Shown here: positions 51,842 to 61,164 of the stretch, piece by piece
How the letters are laid out: each line of letters opens with the position of its first letter
How positions within the stretch are numbered: position 1 is the stretch's first letter
Assembly (NCBI GenBank): GCA_965208815.1
Contig: OZ242357.1
Coordinates: forward strand, 3,038,001 to 3,102,000
Source of the DNA: Bin55 sp009840545
GTDB lineage: Bacteria; Pseudomonadota; Gammaproteobacteria; Pseudomonadales; Azotimanducaceae
Direction: 5' to 3'
DNA: 64,000 bases
Notes under the pieces: model-generated
What the model saw: the letters and a program-made list of their open reading frames with translations, nothing else
Database searches by the model: none
Told to the model about the DNA's origin: nothing
Program-made: the position numbers and the translations under genes

Positions 51842-54037
51842 TTAGTGTGTCAGTCTTTGAACGCTTGAAGTGTCGGTTCGCGCATCCAAACTTCGTATGA
51901 TGCGTCGCAGGTGTTTGAGACTTCGCACTCCTACATCCATTTGCACGGACGACAGTTGCGGAGTTCGTTCCGTTACGTCTAGCATGCTAATACCTGCGCC
52001 TAGGGCATTCACGTCTTGTGCCAACGAGGCAAGAATTCCCAGATGTGGTTCGATGTCGACGCGCAAACGCGTAACGAACTCGCCTTCCGGGTTGTCCGTC
52101 CAGCTTACGGGCATGATGGTGTGTTTCGCCTCAACCGATTTCATGTTTCCACACTGCGCACGGTGAACGACGAGTCCCTCTCCTTGCGATATGTGCCCAA
52201 TAATGTCGTCCCCCGGAACAGGACCGCAACAACGACCGTAGCGAACTCCCATGTTCTGACCGCCCTGCACATAGATCGGCGCACCGTGTTCGATATTGCT
52301 GGTATCGTGGTCGGCAATGTCCTCTTCAAGCAGTCGCTGTGCCACTTGGTACGCTAAAAGGTTGCCACGCCCAACCTCTTCAAACATTTCGTTGCGTTTT
52401 CTAACGTTGAACTCTCGAAATACTTTCCTCAGACGCCTAAAGTCAAGCTGCTCGAGTGAAGTGTTGGCGTTGGCCAGGGATCTGTTGAGCAGATTTTTGC
52501 CTAACACGATCGATTCTTCTTCTCCTCTCGAACGTAGACGGTCACGTATTGCCGAACGAGCCTTGGCTGTTTGCACAAAGTTCAGCCACATTGGATCTGG
52601 ATGAGCGGCAGCTGCGCGAACAATGGAAACTGTTTGCCCTGATTCCAGTATCGATGAAAGAGGGGCGACCTGCCCATCTATACGACAAGCGACACACTGA
52701 TTTCCTACATCAGTGTGAACTGAGTAGGCAAAGTCGACAGCACAAGAACCAACGGGCAACGCCAAGATGTCACCTTGTGGTGTGAACACATAGACCTCGT
52801 CGGGAAAGAGATCGGTCTTAAGATTTTCAATGAACTGAACAGCATCTCCTCGATCTTGTAGGTTTAGAAGATTGCTTATCCATTCACGAACGTCGCTTGT
52901 TGCAAGTGTTTGGCTGTCCTCATCGGAATCTTCCTCGGACTGCTTTATCCATCCTGCGATAAGCCCATAGTTTGCGACCTCGTCCATGTTCGAAGTTCGA
53001 ATCAAGAGCTTGATCGACTTGGCCCCAGGTCCCACCAACATCACATGAAGCGATTGGTATCCATTCAGCTTTGGAATTGAAATGTAATCGCGAAATGCTC
53101 TGACTTTGGGTTTGTAGAGGCTGTGTGCCAACCCCAGGGCTCGGTAGCAGTCATCGGTGGAGTCGACAACGACGCGATAGATCAAAGTGTCCATAAACGC
53201 GTCGAATGTTTCCTCGTGGTCGCGCAGGGAGCGATAGATGGAGTAGAGCTCCGTTTCTACGTAGTCTATTCGTGCATTGATCCCTGCTTCTCTAAAACCG
53301 GATTCAAGCTTTTGATGAACGGACTTTATCCTGTCCTTGTCCTTTTTGCGCACTCGCTTTACAAGGCGATCCAGACGGTCCGAGCGTAGTGGGTAGATGG
53401 CCTCGAAGGAAAGTCGTTCGAGTTCCTGCTTGATTACATAGATGCCCAGTCTGTTTGCCAGCGGCACGAACAAGTCCATCGTTTCGCGGGCTATCCTCTT
53501 GCGGCTGTCCCTTGACATCACGCCAATAGTGCGCATGTTGTGCAGCCGGTCAGCGAGTTTCACGAGAATGACTCGGATATCGCGAGACATGCTCAGAGTC
53601 ATCTTGTAAAAATTGAGAGCTTGAGCTTCGGCATGACTATCGACGAGGTGAGAGAGTTTCGAAACACCATCGACAATGTCTGCGATTCGCTCGCCAAATG
53701 CACCCGCTAGTGAAGATTTGTTTACGTTCGTGTCTTCAAGAACGTCGTGCAACAGTGCTGCACAAATGGTTTCGGGATCGAGTTTGAAGCTTGCGAGTAT
53801 GTTGGCTACTGCAAGCGGATGAGTTATGTAGGAGTGGCCAGTTCGCCGTTGTTGGCCTGTATGCGCCTTTTCCGCGTATTCGTAGGCGTCGGCAACCAGT
53901 CGGATTTGTGCTGGAGACAGATAATTGAGACGACGATTGAGTTCATTGCCGAGCAACGGCGCTGCGAGCTCATCACTGCGAGCGCGCTTTTCAAGTACAT
54001 TCTGAAAGTAAGACTCAGAAGTCGCTGGAGGACTCAT
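51842..54037 (-). CDS. spoT: (p)ppGpp hydrolase SpoT with degenerate synthetase domain
   Basis: Long RelA/SpoT homologue, 731 residues. The hydrolase domain looks intact: His73 in THPLAVANIL, HD at 97-98 and ED at 101-102 in LLHDVLEDT, and RVILVKLADRLHNMRT near 155. In the synthetase, the ATP-binding G-R-x-K before LYSIYR is replaced by YVET (259-262), and the catalytic E-x-Q-I-R-T reads KLLIRT (343-348), though GYQSLH is kept. TGS (DEVYVFTPQGDILALPVGS) and a C-terminal ACT domain follow. The protein probably degrades but does not make ppGpp, leaving synthesis to a RelA elsewhere. The start overlaps rpoZ and has GAGGAG before it. Confidence 0.93.
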   Translation of the reverse strand: MSPPATSESYFQNVLEKRARSDELAAPLLGNELNRRLNYLSPAQIRLVADAYEYAEKAHTGQQRRTGHSYITHPLAVANILASFKLDPETICAALLHDVLEDTNVNKSSLAGAFGERIADIVDGVSKLSHLVDSHAEAQALNFYKMTLSMSRDIRVILVKLADRLHNMRTIGVMSRDSRKRIARETMDLFVPLANRLGIYVIKQELERLSFEAIYPLRSDRLDRLVKRVRKKDKDRIKSVHQKLESGFREAGINARIDYVETELYSIYRSLRDHEETFDAFMDTLIYRVVVDSTDDCYRALGLAHSLYKPKVRAFRDYISIPKLNGYQSLHVMLVGPGAKSIKLLIRTSNMDEVANYGLIAGWIKQSEEDSDEDSQTLATSDVREWISNLLNLQDRGDAVQFIENLKTDLFPDEVYVFTPQGDILALPVGSCAVDFAYSVHTDVGNQCVACRIDGQVAPLSSILESGQTVSIVRAAAAHPDPMWLNFVQTAKARSAIRDRLRSRGEEESIVLGKNLLNRSLANANTSLEQLDFRRLRKVFREFNVRKRNEMFEEVGRGNLLAYQVAQRLLEEDIADHDTSNIEHGAPIYVQGGQNMGVRYGRCCGPVPGDDIIGHISQGEGLVVHRAQCGNMKSVEAKHTIMPVSWTDNPEGEFVTRLRVDIEPHLGILASLAQDVNALGAGISMLDVTERTPQLSSVQMDVGVRSLKHLRRIIRSLDARTDTSSVQRLTH

Positions 54038-54290
54038 CTCCTCTATCTAGTCGGGTGACGGGATTGACTTCATCACTAAAGTCGTCGGTAGCCTCTCGCA
54101 AGGTATCTTCGTTGATCAATCCCTCGGCTATTTCACGCAATGCGATCACTGTATGTTTGTCATTTTCTTCGGGTACAAGCGGGTCCCCATTGAGCAACTG
54201 AAGTTGCCGCGCACGATCAGTGGCGAGCCGTACCAGCTCAAATCGATTCTCTACATGTTCGAGGCAATCCTCGACCGTTACTCTTGCCAT
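54015..54290 (-). CDS. rpoZ: RNA polymerase omega subunit
   Basis: A 91-residue assembly chaperone of RNA polymerase (also 91 in E. coli). It reads MARVTVEDCLEHVENRFELV, then LATDRARQLQLLNGDPLV, then NDKHTVIALREIAEGLI, which is the omega pattern, with a variable acidic tail. The usual upstream gmk is replaced here by an acyl-CoA dehydrogenase gene. It overlaps spoT by 23 bases. Confidence 0.95.
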   Translation of the reverse strand: MARVTVEDCLEHVENRFELVRLATDRARQLQLLNGDPLVPEENDKHTVIALREIAEGLINEDTLREATDDFSDEVNPVTRLDRGDESSSDF

Positions 54291-54343
54291 GAATGTCCGA
54301 TTTTTGCAAACAAGTCCAAGTTGCGCATTGTAACTGAAATTCC

Positions 54344-55519
54344 CTAGTCTGGAAGACCCAGGACCCTCTTTGCGATGATGTTCAATTGAATTTCGTTGCT
54401 ACCGCCTGCAATGGACCCCGCCTTTCCAGCTAGCCAGCCCTGCAAGATAGCCCTGTTAGAGGAAGTTTCGCTTGTATTCCACTCAAATGCATCGGTACCT
54501 AGCATGGAGACTTGCAACTCCGAACGCTCTTTTCGGAGGTTCGCTCCGTAATATTTGAAGATGGAGGTTTGGGGACCCGGTGTCGAGCCTTGAGACTCTT
54601 CTACCGTTCGTCTTTGGGTGAGTCGAAACGCTTCGGCATTCATAGAATGTTGGACGATATCCTTCCGTAGATCGGGGTTGGCGATCTTTCCGCTGGTCAG
54701 TCCCACGGTTTTTCGAGCCAATTGGTCGAGGGATGGTCCGGATTCTCGGTTTCGACCTGAGGCAAGGGTGTTCATGCCGGATCGCTCGTGCTGAAGCAGT
54801 CGCTTAGCCACCGTCCAACCCTTGTTGAGCCCACCAACTACGTCCTCCTTCGCTGCGATTGCATCGTCGAAGAATGTCTCACAGAAAGGGGAGATCCCGG
54901 AAATCAGTCGTATGGGTTTCACCGTTACCCCTGGTTGGTGCATCGAGAACAGCAAGAAGCTGATCCCCTCATGCTTCGGTGCATCGGGGTCCGTTCGCAC
55001 CAAGCAAAATATCCAGTCGGCGTATTGAGCTCCGGAAGTCCAAATTTTCTGTCCATTGATGACAAAGTGGTCCCCTTCATCCACTGCGCGGGTCTGTAGC
55101 GAAGCTAAGTCGGATCCAGAACCGGGTTCTGAATAGCCTTGACACCATCGAACTTCTCCACGTGCGATGCGGGGTAAGTGACGTGCTTTTTGATCTTCGG
55201 TGCCGTGTTCCAAGAGAGTTGGTCCAAGCATCGTAGTACCCATACCTGCCAGGGGTGCTGGGATTCCTAGTGACCTCATCTCTTCGAGCAAGGTCACATA
55301 TTGGTCTTTTGAGAGGCCAGCTCCGCCGAATTCCTTTGGCCACATTGGGACTGTAAAACCTCGTTCTGCAGCCCGTTCCAACCAAGTCTTTCGATTCCCG
55401 GACACGGGTGTTTTCTGTCCGGCTTCTGGGACAATCTCACTCTGGAGCAAGCTGGAAGGACAGCTCTGCAATAACCATTCTCGGGTCTCTGCCCGGAAGT
55501 TTGAGGCCGTAGGTGCCAT
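54344..55519 (-). CDS. Acyl-CoA dehydrogenase family protein
   Basis: FAD flavoprotein of 391 residues. The N-terminal helical domain has PMWPKEFGGAGLSKDQYVTL. The flavin-binding middle domain shows WCQGYSEPGSGSDLASLQTR and VINGQKIWTSGAQYADWIFC. The C-terminal helices end GSIAGGSNEIQLNIIAKRVL with the GG-x-x-E motif of this subgroup. It would oxidise an acyl-CoA and pass electrons to ETF; the substrate (fatty acid, steroid side chain or other) cannot be told. It lies 53 bp upstream of rpoZ on the same strand. Confidence 0.9.
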   Translation of the reverse strand: MAPTASNFRAETREWLLQSCPSSLLQSEIVPEAGQKTPVSGNRKTWLERAAERGFTVPMWPKEFGGAGLSKDQYVTLLEEMRSLGIPAPLAGMGTTMLGPTLLEHGTEDQKARHLPRIARGEVRWCQGYSEPGSGSDLASLQTRAVDEGDHFVINGQKIWTSGAQYADWIFCLVRTDPDAPKHEGISFLLFSMHQPGVTVKPIRLISGISPFCETFFDDAIAAKEDVVGGLNKGWTVAKRLLQHERSGMNTLASGRNRESGPSLDQLARKTVGLTSGKIANPDLRKDIVQHSMNAEAFRLTQRRTVEESQGSTPGPQTSIFKYYGANLRKERSELQVSMLGTDAFEWNTSETSSNRAILQGWLAGKAGSIAGGSNEIQLNIIAKRVLGLPD

Positions 55520-55743
55520 TTCGGATCAGCTCGCTATTGCTACGAGATGATGGTAAACGAATAGCGAAGGAAGTCTACAGTATTTGTCGTATAAAGTCAG
55601 GAGGAAAGCTCTAAGCGTCCTGTACAAACGGACTCTCTCAATGTAGATTTGTTGGTCTACATTACGGGATGAATCCGAAAAGTTCAAAGTATGGGAGTTT
55701 TTGCGCCTCTGATAAAATTCAAACAAAACACATAGGTGCTCTT

Positions 55744-57171
55744 ATGCGACGTCTACTCGCAATTCTCCTGCTTGGATTCGGTTTCTCCGCCAGTGGAGAT
55801 GACATTCTTCAGGTGTATCAACAAGCTCATCAAAATGACCCCACCTTCGCCCTTTCGGAGATTGGGCACAGAATTCAGAAACTGAACAATTACCAAGCGC
55901 ACACCCAGTTGCTCCCGCAAATTAGGTTTAGCATGCCGCGAGGCCGGAGTACCAACGAGAACCGTACTACATATCCGGATGAAGCAATCAATGATCCGCG
56001 CTATGCCTTTTTGGGCGCAACTCAGGAGAACAATGGAGTATGGTTCGAGAGGGAGACGGAACAGGTTGGTTGGAGCGCAAACCTAAGCCAGACGGTTTTC
56101 AGTGTGCCTACTCTGATCAACGTCATGACCTCCCGAAAGTCCACGGTGTCCAGTGATTACACGTTGTTCAGCTCGGAACAAGCTCTCATTATTCGAGTCG
56201 TAGAAGCCTACTTCAGCGTACTTAGAGCGGGAGCTTCCCTTCAGAACTCTCTTGCGTCAGAGGATGCAATTAAGAGGCAGCTGGAACAAGCGGAGCAAAG
56301 GTACGAAGTTGGGTTGACAGCTAGTACGGATGTATTGAACGCAAGAGCGTCCTATGACGACGCAATTGTTAGCAGAATTCAAGCGTGGAACTCTTTTGAT
56401 ATTGAGTTTGAAGCACTTCGCGTACTTACAGGAGTAACAATTAATGAACTGTCAGGACTAGATGAGGACTTTCCAATTCAAAATCCTGTTCCCAATTCGG
56501 AAGAAGCATGGGTGGAGATGGCGCTCAAGAACAATCCACAGGTACGTGCTCAAGAAATTAGCTATGAGTCGGCCAAGCTTCGGCACTGGGGACAACTTGC
56601 CAAGGACCTACCGAGCATTACGCTGGGCATGAGTTACAACCGTTCGGAACAACCCTTTAACCTCGGTGGCCAAGACACACCTTGGGATTATGTTTCCGAG
56701 CGCAAAGGCTTTAACATCGGATTGACATTCTCAGCTACTGTGTCTGCTGGGTCCCGCTTTGCGCAGGATCGGATCAGCGCTCTTAATCGGGAACAGTCCC
56801 GACTTCAGTTAGTTCAGCAAAGATTGAACGTTGAGAACCAAACTCGAAGACAATTTCGGACAGTTGTGACAGACGTTCAAAGAGTGCAGGCACGACTGCG
56901 CGCGATCGCTTCAAGCGAGGCTTCCAAGCAGGCGACTGAAACGGGTTATGAAGTTGGCACGCGGAACATCGTAGAAGTTCTGAATGCGCAGAGAGCTTTG
57001 TTCGGTGCGCAGTTGGCATACCAGAACGCGAAGTACGACTATATTCTCGGCATGCTGCGATTGAAGCAAAATGCTGGTGTCTTAACCGCTGCAGAGATAG
57101 AGGAGCTCAACCGCTTCATGGACAACGAGAACACTGTTAATCGGCCGACATCTATGAGTGGTCGTCAATAG
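55744..57171 (+). CDS. tolC: TolC family outer-membrane efflux protein
   Basis: Outer-membrane channel-tunnel protein for type I secretion and RND/MFS efflux. It has 475 residues from the ATG at 55744, with signal peptide MRRLLAILLLGFGFSASG. The paired TolC domains are evident: DILQVYQQAHQNDPTFALSE near the start, then AEQRYEVGLTASTDVLNARA and DIEFEALRVLTGV. The second half repeats the plan with ATETGYEVGTRNIVEVLNAQ and YDYILGMLRLKQNAGVL. The 3' end overlaps the convergent waaA by 20 bases. Confidence 0.93.
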   Translation: MRRLLAILLLGFGFSASGDDILQVYQQAHQNDPTFALSEIGHRIQKLNNYQAHTQLLPQIRFSMPRGRSTNENRTTYPDEAINDPRYAFLGATQENNGVWFERETEQVGWSANLSQTVFSVPTLINVMTSRKSTVSSDYTLFSSEQALIIRVVEAYFSVLRAGASLQNSLASEDAIKRQLEQAEQRYEVGLTASTDVLNARASYDDAIVSRIQAWNSFDIEFEALRVLTGVTINELSGLDEDFPIQNPVPNSEEAWVEMALKNNPQVRAQEISYESAKLRHWGQLAKDLPSITLGMSYNRSEQPFNLGGQDTPWDYVSERKGFNIGLTFSATVSAGSRFAQDRISALNREQSRLQLVQQRLNVENQTRRQFRTVVTDVQRVQARLRAIASSEASKQATETGYEVGTRNIVEVLNAQRALFGAQLAYQNAKYDYILGMLRLKQNAGVLTAAEIEELNRFMDNENTVNRPTSMSGRQ

Positions 57172-58432
57172 TCGCCTCAATCCATTGAAAAATGGAGGAT
57201 TGCAATCGGGGAAGAGCACCTTGATTGTTTGAAACGACGCTGCGGACCCGATGAGACTGGCGGTTCCACTCGTCTCTGGCTTCGTAAAGTTGTATGACAG
57301 TGGAAGCAAGATCGTCAGCGTCGTTTATCTCGCTGATGCAATTCTGCCGTTCAAAGCGATTGCAGATGTCGGCAAAGTTGTGTCGATCCGGTCCCATTGC
57401 AATGGGAATTCCCTGTATCGCGGGCTCAATCGGGTTGTGTCCACCAGTTCCTTGGAGTGATCCGCCGACAAAGGCTAGTTTGGCGAATCCGTAGAGCCGG
57501 AACAAGACTCCCATCTGTTTAACCAAGATGACCGCGACGTCTTCGCTCACACGGTCTTGAGTTTCAGTTACAAATCCGGAACTCCGACTTAGCTCAAGCA
57601 GTTCCGCACATCTGTGAATATGTCGAGGTGCAAGGATCAAGAGCGCATTTGGAATTGACTGTCTGATTTTCTTGTGTGCCTTGAGCGCGACCAGTTCTTC
57701 TCCCGGGTGTGTACTTCCCGCAATCCATATGCACTCCTTGGTCGATCTGAGCGATTCCATTGCATCCTGTAGAGGGGAAGGCAGAGCAGGTGGTGCCTCT
57801 ACGTCCCATTTCACACTGCCCGTAACTGTTGTTTGAGGCCTTGGATAGCCCAGACTTGCGAATCGATCGGCGGAGTCGCTATCTTGACAAGCGATTCCGC
57901 CCACAGAATTGAGCATTGAAGTCGTAAGATCCCTCAATCGTGCGTAGCCCCTCAGCGATTTCGTCGATAGTCGCGCATTGATGAGGTAGACGGGAGCACC
58001 TGTTGAGCGTGTCTTTCTCACAAGGTGAGGCCAGAGTTCGGTTTCCATGAGTAGCAATATTCTTGGTTTGATCCGACGCAAGAATCTAGCGACCGAACCG
58101 GGCGTATCGTAGGGTGCATAGCAATGATCGACTCGGTTTCCCAATCGAGTCACGATTTCGCGTGATCCCATAGGAGTTGTCGTAGTAACCAAGATTTGGA
58201 GGTTCGAGTCGACTCCTAGCAATTGCTCGACGATTCGAGCTGTTGCAATCGCCTCGCCCGCTGAAACCGCATGAAACCAAATGCAATTTTCTGGAATGTC
58301 ACGTGGAACGAAACCAAAACGTTCACGCTTTCGCGGACGATACGTCGAGTCCCCGATTCCCCGAATTAACAGAAATGCAAAGAGGAAGGGAACGCACAAG
58401 TACGAAAGGACTGAATAGACAACTCTAAACAC
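57152..58432 (-). CDS. waaA: 3-deoxy-D-manno-octulosonic acid transferase
   Basis: Transfers Kdo to lipid IVA at the inner membrane in LPS core synthesis. It has 426 residues (425 in E. coli). An N-terminal anchor (LSYLCVPFLFAFLLIRGIG) precedes the acceptor-binding motif WFHAVSAGEAIATARIVEQL near residue 52. Other marks are RIKPRILLLMETELWPHLV, GSVKWDVEAPP, WIAGSTHPGEE, and the donor-site FVGGSLQGTGGHNPIEPA near 320. No second Kdo enzyme is nearby. Confidence 0.95.
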   Translation of the reverse strand: MFRVVYSVLSYLCVPFLFAFLLIRGIGDSTYRPRKRERFGFVPRDIPENCIWFHAVSAGEAIATARIVEQLLGVDSNLQILVTTTTPMGSREIVTRLGNRVDHCYAPYDTPGSVARFLRRIKPRILLLMETELWPHLVRKTRSTGAPVYLINARLSTKSLRGYARLRDLTTSMLNSVGGIACQDSDSADRFASLGYPRPQTTVTGSVKWDVEAPPALPSPLQDAMESLRSTKECIWIAGSTHPGEELVALKAHKKIRQSIPNALLILAPRHIHRCAELLELSRSSGFVTETQDRVSEDVAVILVKQMGVLFRLYGFAKLAFVGGSLQGTGGHNPIEPAIQGIPIAMGPDRHNFADICNRFERQNCISEINDADDLASTVIQLYEARDEWNRQSHRVRSVVSNNQGALPRLQSSIFQWIEATIDDHS

Positions 58433-58469
58433 TGTCTGTCAGAGAGAACCTCGAAAAAATGGGCAAATG

Positions 58470-58498
58470 CTCTTGAAATTCCCCATTCCGTTCCCATT
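58470..58498 (+). promoter_or_regulatory. Sigma-32 heat-shock promoter for hsp20
   Basis: CTTGAAA (58470-58476), a 14-bp spacer and CCCATTTA (58491-58498) match the RpoH consensus CTTGAAA-N12-15-CCCCATNT. It lies 55 bp before the small heat-shock protein start. Confidence 0.8.
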
Positions 58499-58553
58499 TA
58501 TCTAGCAAGGCCCAAGTGAGAACTTGGCGAAAACTCAAGAAAGGAGAACAAAA

Positions 58554-59000
58554 ATGAGAATCATAGATCGACATCCAGTTTGGTCTCCTGCAAACATTAT
58601 GCAGCGAGACTTTGAGGACAGTTTGTGGAATGTGCTGCCTCGCGTAGCCGGCCAACTGTCAAGACGTGCCTCGGAGTGGATTCCGGCAACCGATATCCAG
58701 GACGAAGGCGATAAGTTTGTTTTGCGTTCTGATCTACCCGGCCTCAAAGCGGAAGACATCGACATCACGGTCGAGAACGATTTGCTTTCGATCAAAGGTG
58801 AAAGAAAAATTGAACGAAACGATGAAAATGGAAGCTTCCGCCGTTTCGAACGAGTCCAAGGTAGTTTCGAGCGATCCTTCACTTTGCCGGATACGGCCGA
58901 TCCCGATCAAATCAATGCATCATGCAAAGACGGTGTTCTTGAAGTGGTGATTGGCAAGCGAGCATCCACTCAACTCAAAAAGATTGCCGTAGACTCTTAG
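58554..59000 (+). CDS. Small heat-shock protein (Hsp20 family)
   Basis: ATP-independent holdase of 148 residues. The ATG at 58554 is preceded by AAGGAG. A short variable N-terminal arm (MRIIDRHPVWSPANIMQRDF) is followed by the alpha-crystallin domain: WIPATDIQDEGDKFVLRSDL, PGLKAEDIDITVENDLLSIK, SFERSFTLPDTADPDQINAS and CKDGVLEVVI with the conserved GVL. It lacks a clear C-terminal I-x-I/V tail. A strong hairpin terminator follows and a heat-shock promoter precedes, so it is monocistronic. Confidence 0.95.
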   Translation: MRIIDRHPVWSPANIMQRDFEDSLWNVLPRVAGQLSRRASEWIPATDIQDEGDKFVLRSDLPGLKAEDIDITVENDLLSIKGERKIERNDENGSFRRFERVQGSFERSFTLPDTADPDQINASCKDGVLEVVIGKRASTQLKKIAVDS

Positions 59001-59023
59001 TCTTCAAGCGGCAAACAAGAAAA

Positions 59024-59053
59024 AGCGGGCGCGTCCGTAAGACGTCGCCCGCT
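59024..59053. terminator. Bidirectional intrinsic terminator
   Basis: AGCGGGCG (59024-59031) pairs with CGCCCGCT (59046-59053), with an inner CGTC/GACG extension. CTTTTGTTT follows on the plus strand and TTTTTCTTGTTT on the minus strand, so it can end both hsp20 and the convergent peptidase gene. Confidence 0.85.
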
Positions 59054-59148
59054 CTTTTGTTTCTGAGTTCGAGTGTCGCAGGTTGTCCCGATTTCTGTCA
59101 CTCCGTGCTCAAACTGACTCTAGGAAGTTGACGCCTCCCAGACGTTCT

Positions 59149-61131
59149 TCATAGTCCGTCCGGACCGCAATCCTCTTTCAGGAATCGTAGCATCGCAGTG
59201 TAAAAGTCTTCGCGATGCTTGTAGTTCAAGGTTGAAAAGAAGTGAGCAGCGTTTGGAAGTTCGATGTATTCGTACTGCTTCTCCCACTTGTCCAATTCTC
59301 GACGGTAGCGGGTCACATGATCCAGCGATACCCGTGCATCAGCATCGCCGTGGATTAGAAGCATAGGTACGTTGACCTTTTCAGCCTCGTCGGTAGGTGA
59401 AACTGCGTCCAGCCACGTGCCCATTTGCTCATCTTCCTGGGCGCCCGAAAGCTGGTATCGATAGTTGTTTAGTTGCATCACTGGGTCGGCAACTGCAGCA
59501 CCCGCGACCACGCACTGATAAATCTGTGGATCTCGAGTTGCCGCCACCAAGGAAGCGTATCCTCCGTAGGACCATCCTGCCATGGCCATGCGGTCAGGAT
59601 CGGCCAATCCTTCCTCAACCAGGTACAGTGCACCAGCGTCCTTGTCCGCTTGCATACCTCTTCCCGCTTGGCTCCTCGGAGTGAAACTAGCTTTGTAGAA
59701 CTTGGTGCCGTAGTTATGTGATCCGCGATATTGAGGTTGAAGTACGAGGTAACCATGGTTTGCCAGCATTTGAGCCCATGGATCGTAGGTGATGGTTTCG
59801 GTGACGTGGGGTCCGCCGTGTGGGAAAACAACAAGCGGAAATGGAGGTTCTCCGTTCGGAATAGTTACGTAGCCAGCGATTTCCAAGTCATCTTCAGACT
59901 TGTACTTAATGTATCTGACATCTGCAAGTCTCTTGCTGTCAATGTCTGGCGCAATGCTTCCTAAGACCGTAAGTCTTCCACCAGCAAGCAAGAAGTAAGT
60001 CCCGGGATCGCGGGGACTGGTGTTGTAGATCACCATTGCGTTGCCATCTACGGACTGACTGATGATATCGACCGATCCAGCATTGGGGATGATGTTGTTT
60101 AACTGAGCGTCTATTCCTCTTTCTCGCTCGTCGAGGAATTCTCTGTGACGACGGTCGGTGAAATACTGAACTCCCGTAACTTCGCCCATGTGCTTCCAGG
60201 TATTGGAGTGGTAGATGGGAGACAGAGCGTCAACGTCCGCACGACGATAGATAAGCTCTGCAAACTTCTTATTCTCCATGTCATACGACCAAAAACCCGC
60301 TTTGTCTTGGCCATTGGTTGCTATTACGAACACGTGGTTTGGAGCTGCAGGGTCAGTTCCAACTGGACTAAACTGTTCAAAGGAGTCGAAACTCAATCGG
60401 TAGTATTCCTTCCAGTCGGAGCTACCTTCAGGTCGATAGTAGAAGACAATTTCTTGCGAGTTTGAGTCTTGTCCGGTTGCGCGGACTGGATTTCCAAGGC
60501 GGTCAAAAGCGATCGAGTACTGTGACATCTTCGCGCGAATTACTAGACTCTTGCTTCCCGTTTCGAGATCGAGTTCGTAATACGCCGTGGGTCGGTAAGC
60601 GGTCGCCAATCTACCGCTCGCCGCTGCTCCTTCTTGGATTGCCGTCATGACTTTGGTCGGTTTCTCTGGAAGAACGTGAACCACGCCGCCTGATTCGGAT
60701 CCAAAAGCCTTTTGTGTCTTGTCCTCTACATTCACCAAAACGAGCTTGAACTCAAACACTCCGCGATTGAAGCCCTGAGTTTGGCGGCGTACTTGCTGGC
60801 GAAGATTCATCAAGAAAGTTGTATCGCTAACCCAAGAGTACGCCTGTATATCCATAGGCTCAGATGTCTGGCGGAGGACCAACTTCATGTCGTCCGGATC
60901 TGTGATGTCGTAGATATAGATGGCGGGTCCAGAGAGAATCTTCGGATCCTCGAAGCGAATCATGCTGAGATATTGTCCGTCAGGGGAAACCCGTACGGTT
61001 CGTATGCTGGGATTCGCTGCCCACACATCCGGCGGATAGGGTTCGGGCGTAGCGTCTTCTGCGCATACAGCGACGCAGACCAGCCAAGCAATTGAGGAAC
61101 CCAAAAGATACTTCAGCGCAACATTTCTCAT
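59149..61131 (-). CDS. S9 family prolyl oligopeptidase-type serine peptidase
   Basis: A secreted peptidase of 660 residues with a signal peptide (LLGSSIAWLVCVAVCAEDA). The N-terminal half is a beta-propeller of the dipeptidyl-peptidase type. The C-terminal alpha/beta hydrolase has VFPHGGPHVTETITYDPWAQ with the oxyanion region, the nucleophile serine in AMAGWSYGGYASLVAA near residue 495, Asp in LLIHGDADARVSLDHV and His in IELPNAAHFFS. It would cut peptides in the periplasm. It lies 94 bp downstream of a TonB-dependent receptor on the same strand. Confidence 0.92.
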   Translation of the reverse strand: MRNVALKYLLGSSIAWLVCVAVCAEDATPEPYPPDVWAANPSIRTVRVSPDGQYLSMIRFEDPKILSGPAIYIYDITDPDDMKLVLRQTSEPMDIQAYSWVSDTTFLMNLRQQVRRQTQGFNRGVFEFKLVLVNVEDKTQKAFGSESGGVVHVLPEKPTKVMTAIQEGAAASGRLATAYRPTAYYELDLETGSKSLVIRAKMSQYSIAFDRLGNPVRATGQDSNSQEIVFYYRPEGSSDWKEYYRLSFDSFEQFSPVGTDPAAPNHVFVIATNGQDKAGFWSYDMENKKFAELIYRRADVDALSPIYHSNTWKHMGEVTGVQYFTDRRHREFLDERERGIDAQLNNIIPNAGSVDIISQSVDGNAMVIYNTSPRDPGTYFLLAGGRLTVLGSIAPDIDSKRLADVRYIKYKSEDDLEIAGYVTIPNGEPPFPLVVFPHGGPHVTETITYDPWAQMLANHGYLVLQPQYRGSHNYGTKFYKASFTPRSQAGRGMQADKDAGALYLVEEGLADPDRMAMAGWSYGGYASLVAATRDPQIYQCVVAGAAVADPVMQLNNYRYQLSGAQEDEQMGTWLDAVSPTDEAEKVNVPMLLIHGDADARVSLDHVTRYRRELDKWEKQYEYIELPNAAHFFSTLNYKHREDFYTAMLRFLKEDCGPDGL

Positions 61132-61164
61132 GATGTGTTCATTGCCCTTTCGCTACAGCAAGAA

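Noticed and set aside
58295..58310. Second parS-like site in waaA (AATGTCACGTGGAACG)
   Set aside because: Only the right half matches; the left half has five mismatches, and it lies within a coding sequence.
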